Shown: positions 35,940-44,243 of the stretch, piece after piece
Layout: each line of letters starts with the position of its first letter
How positions within the stretch are numbered: position 1 is the stretch's first letter
Source: Pseudolabrys sp.
Lineage (GTDB): Bacteria; Pseudomonadota; Alphaproteobacteria; Rhizobiales; Xanthobacteraceae
NCBI GenBank assembly: GCA_030684935.1
Contig: JAUXXH010000005.1
Location: forward strand, 1-49,942
DNA length: 49,942 nucleotides
Direction: 5' to 3'
The notes under the pieces: generated by a model
Databases searched by the model: none
What the model was told of the DNA's origin: nothing
Seen by the model: the letters and a program-made list of their open reading frames with translations, nothing else
Made by a program: the position numbers and the translations under genes

Positions 35940-38606
35940 CTACTGCGCCATTTCCGGCTGCTTCTGAACCGGCGCCGTCGTCACCGCCTCGGCGGTGATG
36001 GCGGCGGCACGGCGGCGGAAGCTGAACAGTTCGCCCAGCCGCGCATCCGCGGCCTGCCAGGTGGCGAACTCGTTCAACCGCGTACGCTCCATAACCGCCA
36101 GCCCGACCGCGGCGATGAAGGGCAGCGCCTGCACCAGCAGCACGAACGCAAAGATGTTGATCTCGCGCACTTCCTTGACGTTGGTTGCGACCAGGATGAT
36201 GGCGCCGAGGATCAGCAAAGCGGCGATGACCGCTTCCCAGAAGGCATGGAAATCGGTGCTGCGGCGCGAACCGCCCTTGGCGGTGCGCACGAAGGGCAGA
36301 TGGTCCTTGACGATGCCGAAGCCGACGGCGCGCGCCACCGTCCACTGCACCGACATCGCGGCAAATACGGCGCCGAGCATCTGGCCTTTTTCGGTGCGCA
36401 CGCGCAGCCGGTAGAGCGTGACGAAGTGCGCCACCGACACCGCGAAGCTGGCGAGAATCGGGATGGTCAGGATGCGGTCCGGCACGGCGATGTCGAGGAA
36501 GGCGATGACCGGCACCCAGATGATGTTGAGCATGGCGACGACCACGCCGAGGCTTTCGGCGCCGAGCCAGTTGAGCCAGCCGAACGCGAATTCGCGCTTC
36601 TGGTCGCGGGTCAGGCGGCTGTTGCCGGGCAGGAAACGGCGCCAGTGCTTCTTCAGGATCTGGAATCCGCCATAGGCCCAGCGATGGCGCTGCTTCTTGT
36701 AGGCCTCGAAGCTGTCCGGCAGCAGGCCGTGGCCGTAACGGCGGTTGGTGTAATGCGCCTGCCAGCCGAGTTCCAGAAGCGTCAGGCCGAGGTCGGTGTC
36801 CTCGCAGATGGTGTCGCTCGACCAGCCGCCGACGGCATCCAGCGCGGCGCGGCGCACCAGGCACATGGTGCCGTGGACGATGATGGCATTGGCTTCATTT
36901 CGCTGCACCATGCCGATGTCGAAGAAGCCGGCATATTCGCCGTTCATGGCGTGATGCAGCACGCTGCGATCACCGTCACGGTGATCCTGCGGCGCCTGCA
37001 CCAAACCGACATTGGGATCACGAAACTGCGGCACGAGGTCCTTCAGCCAGTCGGGCGTCACGACGTAGTCGGCATCGAGAATGCCGATCACTTCGGCGTC
37101 CGCCGCCGTGTGCTTCATCGCCAACCGCAGCGCGCCGGCCTTGAAGCCCTCCAGATTGTCGGCATTCAAGAACTTGAAGCGCTCGCCGAGCAAACGGCAG
37201 TGCTCTTCGACCGGCATCCACAGCGCCGGATCGGGCGTATTGTTGATGACAACGATGCATTCGAAATTCGGATAGTCGAGCCGCGCGACCGCATCGAGGG
37301 TCTGCTTGAGCATCTCCGGCGGCTCGCGATAGGCCGGAATGTGGATCGAGACTTTCGGCGCGTGGCTATCAGGAATCTCCGGCGCCAGCGGCACCGAGTC
37401 GACCAGCCGCCGTGGTTTGCGGCCGAAGGCGATGGCGGCAATCTCGTCGATCCGTGCCATGGCGATGATGATCAGCGGGATCAGCAGCACCGTGCCGAGA
37501 CCCAGCGCGAAGGCGGCGCCGGGGACGAAGTAGTGCCCATACCAGTAAGCGAACAGCGCGGCGAACCAGGCGCCGACGACATTGGCGGCGCCGGTCAGCA
37601 TCAGCGCCTGGCCGGTGGTGACGCCGCTCATTGCCAGAAGCGGCAGCGACATCAGGACACTGACCAGCAGAGCAATACCCGCGATCCGCCAATGATCCGG
37701 ATTGGTGATCGGCCCGGTCCAGTTGAATTTTTCCTGGCGGGCGTTGTTGAGGAAGCCCCAATAGGGACCGACGCCGCCTTCGAAAATCTTCCACGGCTGG
37801 TCGATGGCTTCGACGATATTGTAGTCGATGCCGAAGGCATCGGCACGGGTGACGAACTCGCGCAGCACCGCCGCCTGATGGATGCGGCCGGGGTTGGCGT
37901 TCTTCAAATTGTAGCCGGCGCTCGGCCAGCCGAATTCGGCAACGACAATGCGCTTGCCGGGATAGGTACTGCGCAGTTTCTCATAGATGATGATGGCCTG
38001 GTCGACCGCCTGCGTCTCCGAGAAGCCTTCCCAATAAGGCAGGATGTGCGCGGCGATGTAATCGACCGCTGACACCAGTTCCGGATGCTCGATCCAGACG
38101 TGCCAGATTTCGCCGGTCGTCACGGGGACATTGGTCGAGCGCTTCACGCGCTGGATCATCTGGATCAGGTCTTCGGGCTTTTGCTCGTCGCGGAAGATGG
38201 TTTCGTTGCCGACGATAATGCCGTTGACGTTGCTGTGGCGTTTGGCGAGATCGATCACGGATCGCATCTCGCGCTCGTTGCGATCCTTGTCCTTGTCGAT
38301 CCAGGCACCGATCGTGGTGCGCAGGCCGAATTCGGCGGCGATGCCGGGAACGAGTTCGACGCCGCCGGTAGACGAATAAGTCCGGATCGCCTTGGTCAGC
38401 GGCGTCAGCTGCTTCAGGTCGGCGCGGATCTGAGCCGAGCGGGCGCGGGTGCCGGAATCGGGATGGGCGGAGCCCTCGAACGGCGCATAGGAAACGCTGG
38501 CAAGTTGTCCGTAGAAGTCGGGGGCGTTCACGCTTTCACGTGTTAACGCCCACAACCCGGCTTGCACGCACGCCACGAGGGCGATCACGGCAGCGACGGT
38601 GCGCAT
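35940..38606 (-). CDS. ndvB: beta-glucan synthesis glycosyltransferase with N-terminal GH17-like domain (NdvB-like)
   Basis: The 888-residue membrane protein has the size and domain order of the Bradyrhizobium NdvB that makes cyclic beta-(1,3),(1,6)-glucan. After a signal anchor, residues about 30-300 form a GH17-like domain with GIIVGNE and VVAEFGWPSAG (both catalytic Glu kept). Two or three helices follow. The family 2 glycosyltransferase domain starts near 422 (KVSIHIPAYREPPEMLKQTL), with DADYV near 512, EDTDLGLTLLELGW near 600 and QRHRWAYGG near 637, and four to five more helices. UDP-glucose is the expected donor. Periplasmic glucans serve in osmotic adaptation and host interaction. Confidence 0.9.
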   Translation of the reverse strand: MRTVAAVIALVACVQAGLWALTRESVNAPDFYGQLASVSYAPFEGSAHPDSGTRARSAQIRADLKQLTPLTKAIRTYSSTGGVELVPGIAAEFGLRTTIGAWIDKDKDRNEREMRSVIDLAKRHSNVNGIIVGNETIFRDEQKPEDLIQMIQRVKRSTNVPVTTGEIWHVWIEHPELVSAVDYIAAHILPYWEGFSETQAVDQAIIIYEKLRSTYPGKRIVVAEFGWPSAGYNLKNANPGRIHQAAVLREFVTRADAFGIDYNIVEAIDQPWKIFEGGVGPYWGFLNNARQEKFNWTGPITNPDHWRIAGIALLVSVLMSLPLLAMSGVTTGQALMLTGAANVVGAWFAALFAYWYGHYFVPGAAFALGLGTVLLIPLIIIAMARIDEIAAIAFGRKPRRLVDSVPLAPEIPDSHAPKVSIHIPAYREPPEMLKQTLDAVARLDYPNFECIVVINNTPDPALWMPVEEHCRLLGERFKFLNADNLEGFKAGALRLAMKHTAADAEVIGILDADYVVTPDWLKDLVPQFRDPNVGLVQAPQDHRDGDRSVLHHAMNGEYAGFFDIGMVQRNEANAIIVHGTMCLVRRAALDAVGGWSSDTICEDTDLGLTLLELGWQAHYTNRRYGHGLLPDSFEAYKKQRHRWAYGGFQILKKHWRRFLPGNSRLTRDQKREFAFGWLNWLGAESLGVVVAMLNIIWVPVIAFLDIAVPDRILTIPILASFAVSVAHFVTLYRLRVRTEKGQMLGAVFAAMSVQWTVARAVGFGIVKDHLPFVRTAKGGSRRSTDFHAFWEAVIAALLILGAIILVATNVKEVREINIFAFVLLVQALPFIAAVGLAVMERTRLNEFATWQAADARLGELFSFRRRAAAITAEAVTTAPVQKQPEMAQ

Positions 38607-38806
38607 AGACTCAATACCAAATGGGGCAGAGTGGCAGACCGTTGAACCCGTCCCCTGGGCTCAGCCGAAACATGATCCGCTGTGGTGCAACATATCTCGG
38701 CAGCGGGCAGACTTTCAAGTAATTCCCACTCATGGCAATTCCTTGGCGGCTGCATGGCGCCGGGATGTATTTCACGGGCGGCGATCGATTTCTCAGAAAC
38801 AGAACG

Positions 38807-39313
38807 TCATTGGCGCGCAGGGGTTCCGGCCGCCGGCGCGGCCGGGGCCGCGGGGGCCTGGGCGTCGGTTTGCGGCGTCGGGGTCAAGGCCGGATTGAGC
38901 CAGCAGGCGTGCACCCGGCCGTTGAGGGTTTCCTGGGCTTTGGGATCGAAGTTGCCCTGCCGGATCAGGCAGCGGAATGTGGCCTGAACGTGGGCGCTGG
39001 GGCAGGCGAAGCGGTCATAGAGATCGAGGTGGCGGAACGCGGTGTCGAGGTCGTCGCGCCACAGCAGGCCAACGACGCGGCGGCCAAGCCAGACGCATTC
39101 GGGATGGCCGGCGGTCCCGGGCAGGGCCGTCGCTGCTTCGGCGATTTCGTCGACCTTGCGCTGGCTTTCCTTGGCGGATTCGGCCGGCGTTTTCGGTTGT
39201 GCCTCAGGCGGCTTGCCATTGCCGCTCTGGGCCCAGGCGGCGCTGGCCGCAAATGTATATGCTGCCAAGCAGGTCATGACCGCAAAGTGACGCAAGGAAC
39301 TGGAAACCGCCAT
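38807..39313 (-). CDS. small periplasmic protein of the beta-glucan locus
   Basis: The 168-residue exported protein has a signal peptide (FAVMTCLAAYTFAASAAWAQ) and four Cys in the mature part (HPECVWLGRRVVGLLWRDDL; DRFACPSAHVQATFRCLIRQ; RVHACWLNP), so two disulfides are likely. The tail is Pro/Ala-rich. It lies between the ndvB-like and ndvC-like genes. In Bradyrhizobium a third small gene of this locus is needed for beta-1,3/1,6-glucan synthesis, and this may be its counterpart; I infer that from position and size. The ATG at 39313 is chosen; an upstream TTG at 39343 would add ten residues. Confidence 0.72.
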   Translation of the reverse strand: MAVSSSLRHFAVMTCLAAYTFAASAAWAQSGNGKPPEAQPKTPAESAKESQRKVDEIAEAATALPGTAGHPECVWLGRRVVGLLWRDDLDTAFRHLDLYDRFACPSAHVQATFRCLIRQGNFDPKAQETLNGRVHACWLNPALTPTPQTDAQAPAAPAAPAAGTPARQ

Positions 39314-39634
39314 TGTCCCGCCGATGTTGATTGAGTTTCCCAACCGGTAGCGAACCTTCAGTGACGCCCGAATGGGACACTAATGCGGCATAAGCCGGCG
39401 ATTGCCGGCGGCGCCCCGTCAACTGACGTACCGACGTTTGACATGAACTATTGAAGGTGAACGGACGATGACTGGGCGCGGGAATGTCGCCTTTCCGGCA
39501 ATGTTTTGTCCAGTATCTCGACGGGTCTTGCTTAAGGAGGGTAGGCGCAGCCGCCGCGGCGGGTGGCTTGGCAGCGTCGCTTCCGCGCTATAAGCGATCC
39601 TGCCGCGCCAATCCTGCCGGTTTGGATCGTCCCG
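39314..39634. other. 321-base divergent promoter region of the glucan locus
   Basis: The gap separates the small periplasmic gene from the ndvC-like gene. An AAGGAGGG at 39535-39542 looks like a ribosome site but has no start codon at a useful distance. An in-frame GTG at 39563 could lengthen the ndvC-like protein by 24 residues. Nothing else is recognised. Confidence 0.5.
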
Positions 39635-41230
39635 ATGCGCTTTGGAATTGCCTGTCTCGCCGCATCGGCCGCCATCATTGCCGCAACCTGGGCCTGGCTC
39701 GGCCAGCCGATTGCCATGCCGAATGCACCGCTCGGGGCGGGCGAGAAGCTCTGGTGCGTCTCCTACGCCCCGTTCCGCGGCCAGCAGACCCCATTCAACC
39801 CGTCGCTCAACGTCCCCGCCGCTCAGATCGAGGAAGACCTGACCCGGCTTGCGGCGCTGACCGATTGTATCCGCATCTACGCCGTCAATCAGGGGCTCGA
39901 TCAGGTCGCGCCGATCGCCGCCAGACTTGGCCTCAAGGTTTTGCAGGGCGCCTGGCTGTCGACCGATTCCGTCAGGAACAAAGCGGAAATCGAGACCGCG
40001 GTCGCCCTGGCCAACCGCTATCCGGACACGATCCGGGCGGTCGTCGTCGGCAACGAGGTCTTGTTGCGTGGCGAGATGACGGCCACCGATCTCGCCGCCA
40101 ATATTCGCGCCGTTAAGGCGCAGGTGAAGGTGCCGGTGACCTACGCCGACGTGTGGGAGTTTTGGCTGCGCAACCGGGACGTCGCCGCCGCGGCCGATTT
40201 CATCACCATCCACATTCTCCCGTATTGGGAAGACTTCCCGATCCCCGCCAAACATGCCGCGCCGCATGTCGACCAGATCCGGCGTGAGATGGTCGCTGCC
40301 TTTGCCGGCAAGGAGGTCATCGTCGGCGAGGTCGGCTGGCCCAGCGCCGGCCGAATGCGCGAAGGCGCGCTGCCGTCGCCGGCCAATCAGGCCCGGGTGA
40401 TCCAGGACGTTCTGGCGCTGGCCAAGCGCGATGGCGCCAAGGTCAATGTCATCGAAGCCTTCGACCAGCCCTGGAAGCGGGCCCTGGAAGGTACGGTCGG
40501 GGGCCACTGGGGGCTGTTCGAGGACAGCCGCTCCGCCAAATTCGGCTGGGGCGAGGCGGTCTCCAATCATCCGTTGTGGATCTGGCAGGCCGCCGGCGGC
40601 ATTGCTTTCACGGTGCTGGTGTTCGGCGCCGCGTTTCGCGCCCGCGGGCAGCGGGATGTGCCCGTGTCAGCCTGGCTGGCGGTCGCGGGCAGCGCCTTGG
40701 CCGGGGGATTGTTGCTCGGCATGACGGTCGCCCGGTTGCCGGTCGAGAGCCTCGGTCCTGGCGGCTGGCTGCGCTCGCTGGCCTTTCTGATGGTCGCGGT
40801 GCTGTCGCCGCTGGCGGTCAGTGCCGCAGTGATGCGCGGCCTGCCGTTGCCGCGCTTCTCGCGCCTGCTGGGGCCGGCCGCGGAGCGGAGCCGCGATCCG
40901 CTGGTCTGGCTGGTTGGCAGCGTCATGATCTTCACCTTGCTGCTGGCGCTGGTGGTGGCGCTCAGCCTGGTGTTCGACCCGCGCTACCGCGATTTCCCGT
41001 TCGCGCCGCTGACCGCGGCGGTCGTGCCGTTCGTGCTGCACAGCCTGACGATGCCGCGGCCGGCCGGCGGGCGCGGCGCGGCTGAACTCGGCGGCGCGGC
41101 GCTGCTGGCGCTGACCGTGCCCTATATCGTGCTCAACGAGACGCTGGCCAACTGGCAGTCGCTGTGGGTCTGCGCGGGACTGCTGGCGCTGGCCTTCAGT
41201 CTGGCTCAGGTGCGCGACGTGCGAAGCTGA
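39635..41230 (+). CDS. ndvC: beta-(1,6)-glucan synthase-like GH17-domain membrane protein (NdvC-like)
   Basis: The 531-residue protein has an N-terminal membrane anchor (FGIACLAASAAIIAATWAWL). A GH17-like domain covers about 35-300, with VVVGNEVLLRG (acid/base Glu) and VIVGEVGWPSAG (nucleophile Glu) and KVNVIEAFDQPWKRALEG. About eight helices follow. It resembles the N-terminal domain of the ndvB-like protein, and both match the two-component Bradyrhizobium system in which NdvC adds beta-1,6 linkages, probably by transglycosylation in the periplasm. The start at 39635 places the anchor at the very N terminus. Its 3' end overlaps the opposite-strand membrane gene by 35 bases. Confidence 0.86.
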   Translation: MRFGIACLAASAAIIAATWAWLGQPIAMPNAPLGAGEKLWCVSYAPFRGQQTPFNPSLNVPAAQIEEDLTRLAALTDCIRIYAVNQGLDQVAPIAARLGLKVLQGAWLSTDSVRNKAEIETAVALANRYPDTIRAVVVGNEVLLRGEMTATDLAANIRAVKAQVKVPVTYADVWEFWLRNRDVAAAADFITIHILPYWEDFPIPAKHAAPHVDQIRREMVAAFAGKEVIVGEVGWPSAGRMREGALPSPANQARVIQDVLALAKRDGAKVNVIEAFDQPWKRALEGTVGGHWGLFEDSRSAKFGWGEAVSNHPLWIWQAAGGIAFTVLVFGAAFRARGQRDVPVSAWLAVAGSALAGGLLLGMTVARLPVESLGPGGWLRSLAFLMVAVLSPLAVSAAVMRGLPLPRFSRLLGPAAERSRDPLVWLVGSVMIFTLLLALVVALSLVFDPRYRDFPFAPLTAAVVPFVLHSLTMPRPAGGRGAAELGGAALLALTVPYIVLNETLANWQSLWVCAGLLALAFSLAQVRDVRS

Positions 41231-41570
41231 GCAGCAGCAGCCCGATCGCCAGCGACGACAGCACGATATTGTAAAGCACCAGGCCGAGGCAGGCGAGCGC
41301 CAGCGCGACGGCGAAACCGACCAGCGATGGCCGGAGCAGATTGACGGCCGCGACCAGCAGCGCACCGCCGCCGAACACCGAATTCTGGAACATAGCGGTC
41401 ACGATCCGGCGGGACGCGCACAGCCATGTGTCGAGGCCGGCGGCGCAGGCAAGGCCGACCGCCGATTGCTCGATGCCGAGATATCGGATGTAGAGGGCAT
41501 AGCCGAGGGCGCCGAAGCCTATGATGAGCAAGGCGTTGGTGGCGCGCGCGCTGGGCAAGAACAGTTTCAT
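41196..41570 (-). CDS. small four-helix membrane protein
   Basis: The 124-residue inner-membrane protein has three to four hydrophobic helices (ALLIIGFGALGYALYIRYLG; VFGGGALLVAAVNLLRPSLV; FAVALALACLGLVLYNIVLS) and a Cys pair (GLACAAGLDTWLCASRR). Function is unknown. Its end overlaps the end of the ndvC-like gene tail to tail by 35 bases, an arrangement suggesting mutual termination. A role with the glucan locus is possible but unproven. Confidence 0.8.
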   Translation of the reverse strand: MKLFLPSARATNALLIIGFGALGYALYIRYLGIEQSAVGLACAAGLDTWLCASRRIVTAMFQNSVFGGGALLVAAVNLLRPSLVGFAVALALACLGLVLYNIVLSSLAIGLLLLSFARRAPEPD

Positions 41571-41618
41571 GGATCGGACTATGCCGGTCCGCAGCCGTCA
41601 TCACAACACAGGCGGCAT

Positions 41619-42548
41619 TCAGCGGGGAACGAAGGACTCGCCGTCATAGCGGCCGGTGCGGCAAGCCGCCTGGGCGTCGGCAAAGCGCGCGCACAGGTCC
41701 CGGGCGGCGGCGGCCGTCGGCAACGGCCCCACCACGAGACGGAGTTCGGTGCTGCCGGCCCGCCGGTCGCGCACCGCAACCGGATGCAGGCCGCCCAGCA
41801 GCGGGCCGAAATTTGCTTTGATCGCAGTCCAGCGGGCGCGCAGGGCATCGGCATTGGGAGCGCCGCCAAGATCGATCCCGAACTCGGCACGGGCCGGCGG
41901 CGGTTCGGGAGCAGGCCGCGCCACCGCGACCCGGACCGGCGGCATCGGCACGTGCTCAACAATGGGCGCGGCCGCCTGCGGCGGCGTCGCCGGGGCCGGG
42001 GCTGGTACGGCTGGCTGTGCAACTGACGGCGGCGCGGTGTCGGGCGCGCTTGCTTGGGGTGCGCGGGTTTCTGGTGCACGGGTTTCCGGAATTGTCAGCG
42101 GCGCGCTCGGGACCGGCATCGGCGCAGCAGCGGCCGGCGCCACCGGCGCCGGTCGTTCCGCCTGGGCCCGGATCGAGCCGGTCATGTCCTCGAGGTTTCG
42201 CTCGAGCGTGGCGATGCGCGCCGTGAGGCGGTCGCGATCGGCTTCCAGCGCGCGCAATTGCGCTTCCAGCCGCCGTGTCTCGGCATCCTTCTCCGGCGCA
42301 GAGGCCGCAACGGGCCGCACCGGCTCGGGCGTCTTGACGGCGACGGCAACAGGCTCGCTGGCAATCGATCCCAACGCCTGCTGCAGCCGTTCGCTGCCGC
42401 TCTGGGTCTGGCTGGTCAGCACCAGCGCACTCAGCGCCAGCAGCGCCAGTCCGCCCCAGCCCAGCACGCCCCGCGCCGATGCGCCCTGGTGCAGATGCTT
42501 GCGGATATTGCGCAAATCAGGTTCGGACGGCTCCATCTCGATCGCCAT
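41619..42548 (-). CDS. inner-membrane-anchored protein with coiled coil, Pro/Ala-rich linker and SPOR-like end
   Basis: The 309-residue protein is a type II membrane protein: a cytoplasmic start, one helix at about 29-47 ([20 protein letters not shown]), a coiled coil near 88-125 ([20 protein letters not shown]), a long Pro/Ala linker and a C-terminal domain with [20 protein letters not shown] that looks like the SPOR peptidoglycan-binding fold. Such proteins often act at the cell envelope or septum. The ATG at 42548 follows GGGGAT. It is divergent from glmU. The domain call is by pattern only. Confidence 0.78.
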   Translation of the reverse strand: MAIEMEPSEPDLRNIRKHLHQGASARGVLGWGGLALLALSALVLTSQTQSGSERLQQALGSIASEPVAVAVKTPEPVRPVAASAPEKDAETRRLEAQLRALEADRDRLTARIATLERNLEDMTGSIRAQAERPAPVAPAAAAPMPVPSAPLTIPETRAPETRAPQASAPDTAPPSVAQPAVPAPAPATPPQAAAPIVEHVPMPPVRVAVARPAPEPPPARAEFGIDLGGAPNADALRARWTAIKANFGPLLGGLHPVAVRDRRAGSTELRLVVGPLPTAAAARDLCARFADAQAACRTGRYDGESFVPR

Positions 42549-42695
42549 CAATTATCCCCAGCCGCGAATCACATCGTTGAAAACATTAGCAGAATCCGGC
42601 AAGGCTTGCTTTCATCCCGTGGCGCTTCGCGTCATTGCCGCCGGTGCGCTATAGGCATCCGGGCATTTTCCCTCTCAGCGCGGGCCGAATTTCGA

Positions 42696-44108
42696 ATGGA
42701 TCGACGAACCTGTTTGGCCATCGTGCTTGCCGCCGGCGAAGGCACCCGCATGCGCTCGACGCTGCCGAAGGTGCTGCACGCCATCGGCGGGCGCAGTTTG
42801 CTGGCGCACGTTCTGACGACGGCGGTTGACGCTGGCGGCGGCGATATCGCGGTCGTGGTGGGACCTGGCCACGACGCGGTGACCAAGTCGGCGCTGGCTA
42901 TCGCGCCGCGGGCCCGGATCTTCGAGCAGCGGGAGCGGCGCGGTACCGCCCATGCCGTGCTGGCCGCGCGCGACGCGCTGGCGGCGGGCGCGGATGACGT
43001 GCTGGTGATGTTCGCCGACACGCCGCTGGTGACGGCCGCGACGCTGCGTGCCTTGCGCGCGGCACTGGCCGATGGCGCGGCCGTGGCCGTACTCGGCTTC
43101 ACGGCCGCCGATCCGCACGGCTACGGCCGGCTGGTGATGCAGGGCAATGACCTGATTGCTATCCGCGAGGAACGCGACGCCAGTGACGACGAACGCCACA
43201 TCGATTTTTGCAATGGCGGGCTGATGGCGCTTAACGGCGCGCATGCGCTCGCCATCCTGGAGCGCATCGGTAATGCCAATGCCAAGGGCGAGTATTATCT
43301 GACCGACGCCGTTGCCATTGCCCGCGACATGGGCTTGAAGGCGGTGGCGATCGAAACGGCGGAGGATGATGTGCGCGGCATCAACACGAAGGCGCAGCTC
43401 GCCGAAACCGAGGCGGTCCTGCAGACGCGCCTGCGCGCCGCCGCGATGGAAGCCGGCGTCACTTTGGTCGCGCCGGAGACGGTGTTTTTGTCGGCAGACA
43501 CGACATTCGGCACCGACGTCATCATCGAGCCGAACGTCGTGTTCGGCCCCGGCGTTACGGTCGGGGATGGCGTGACGATCCGTTCGTTCTCACATCTGGA
43601 AGGCGCCCGGATCGGCAAGGGCGCCCGCATCGGACCCTATGCAAGGCTGCGGCCGGGCGCCGACCTTGGCGCCGATGTTCACATCGGCAATTTCGTCGAG
43701 ATCAAAGCCTCGACCATCGAGGCCGGCGCCAAGGCCAATCACCTGGCCTATATCGGCGACGCGCGGGTCGGCGAGGGCGCCAATATCGGCGCCGGCACCA
43801 TCACCTGCAATTACGACGGCGTCGACAAGCATCGCACCGATATCGGCAAGCGCGCCTTTATCGGCTCGAACGCGTCGCTGGTGGCGCCGGTGACGATCGG
43901 CGACGGCGCCTATGTCGGGTCCGGCTCGGTGATCAGCAAGGACGTACCGGCAGAGGCGCTGGCGCTGGCGCGCGGTCAGCAGATCACCAAGGAAGGCTGG
44001 GCCAAGCGGCTGCGCGAGTTCAAGGCGCTGAGCAAGACCGCCGGCAAGAAGCCGGCTGCCAAGGCCGGCAAGACGGCCGCAAAGAAGAAAACCAAAAAGT
44101 CACGTTGA
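42696..44108 (+). CDS. glmU: bifunctional UDP-N-acetylglucosamine diphosphorylase / glucosamine-1-phosphate N-acetyltransferase
   Basis: GlmU makes UDP-GlcNAc for peptidoglycan and lipopolysaccharide. The 470-residue protein has the uridyltransferase motif [20 protein letters not shown] at 11-30 and [12 protein letters not shown], then a left-handed beta-helix acetyltransferase part ([51 protein letters not shown]). The C terminus ends in a Lys/Ala tail of about 25 residues ([20 protein letters not shown]), not part of the enzyme fold and resembling histone-like tails. It lies upstream of glmS, which makes the precursor; 135 bases separate them. Confidence 0.97.
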   Translation: MDRRTCLAIVLAAGEGTRMRSTLPKVLHAIGGRSLLAHVLTTAVDAGGGDIAVVVGPGHDAVTKSALAIAPRARIFEQRERRGTAHAVLAARDALAAGADDVLVMFADTPLVTAATLRALRAALADGAAVAVLGFTAADPHGYGRLVMQGNDLIAIREERDASDDERHIDFCNGGLMALNGAHALAILERIGNANAKGEYYLTDAVAIARDMGLKAVAIETAEDDVRGINTKAQLAETEAVLQTRLRAAAMEAGVTLVAPETVFLSADTTFGTDVIIEPNVVFGPGVTVGDGVTIRSFSHLEGARIGKGARIGPYARLRPGADLGADVHIGNFVEIKASTIEAGAKANHLAYIGDARVGEGANIGAGTITCNYDGVDKHRTDIGKRAFIGSNASLVAPVTIGDGAYVGSGSVISKDVPAEALALARGQQITKEGWAKRLREFKALSKTAGKKPAAKAGKTAAKKKTKKSR

Positions 44109-44160
44109 CCGTGTATAGACGCCTGCGGCGGGACGGTATGCCGCCGCGCCCATGCACTGT

Positions 44161-44183
44161 CACAACATGCAATGTGTTGTGAT
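44161..44183. other. perfect inverted repeat between glmU and glmS
   Basis: TCACAACA, seven bases and TGTTGTGA form a perfect eight-pair dyad about 60 bases before glmS. It could be an operator or a weak terminator; no strong T-run follows. No glmS ribozyme-like sequence is seen, as expected outside Gram-positives. Confidence 0.5.
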
Positions 44184-44243
44184 TTCCTGCGGTTATCGCT
44201 GTCCGCTAACCGTCATCCATAACTTGAAGGGCCATCCAGGCGG

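Noticed and set aside
35856..38072. A 738-codon plus-strand frame opposite the ndvB-like gene
   Set aside because: It is a mirror frame of a gene with strong family motifs, and shows none of its own.
39535..39562. AAGGAGGG as ribosome site for an earlier start of the ndvC-like gene
   Set aside because: The nearest in-frame start (GTG at 39563) is over 20 bases away, and the ATG at 39635 places the membrane anchor at the N terminus as in the family.
44109..44243. A possible glmS ribozyme before glmS
   Set aside because: No ribozyme core is visible, the class is found mainly in Gram-positive bacteria, and only a short perfect dyad is present.
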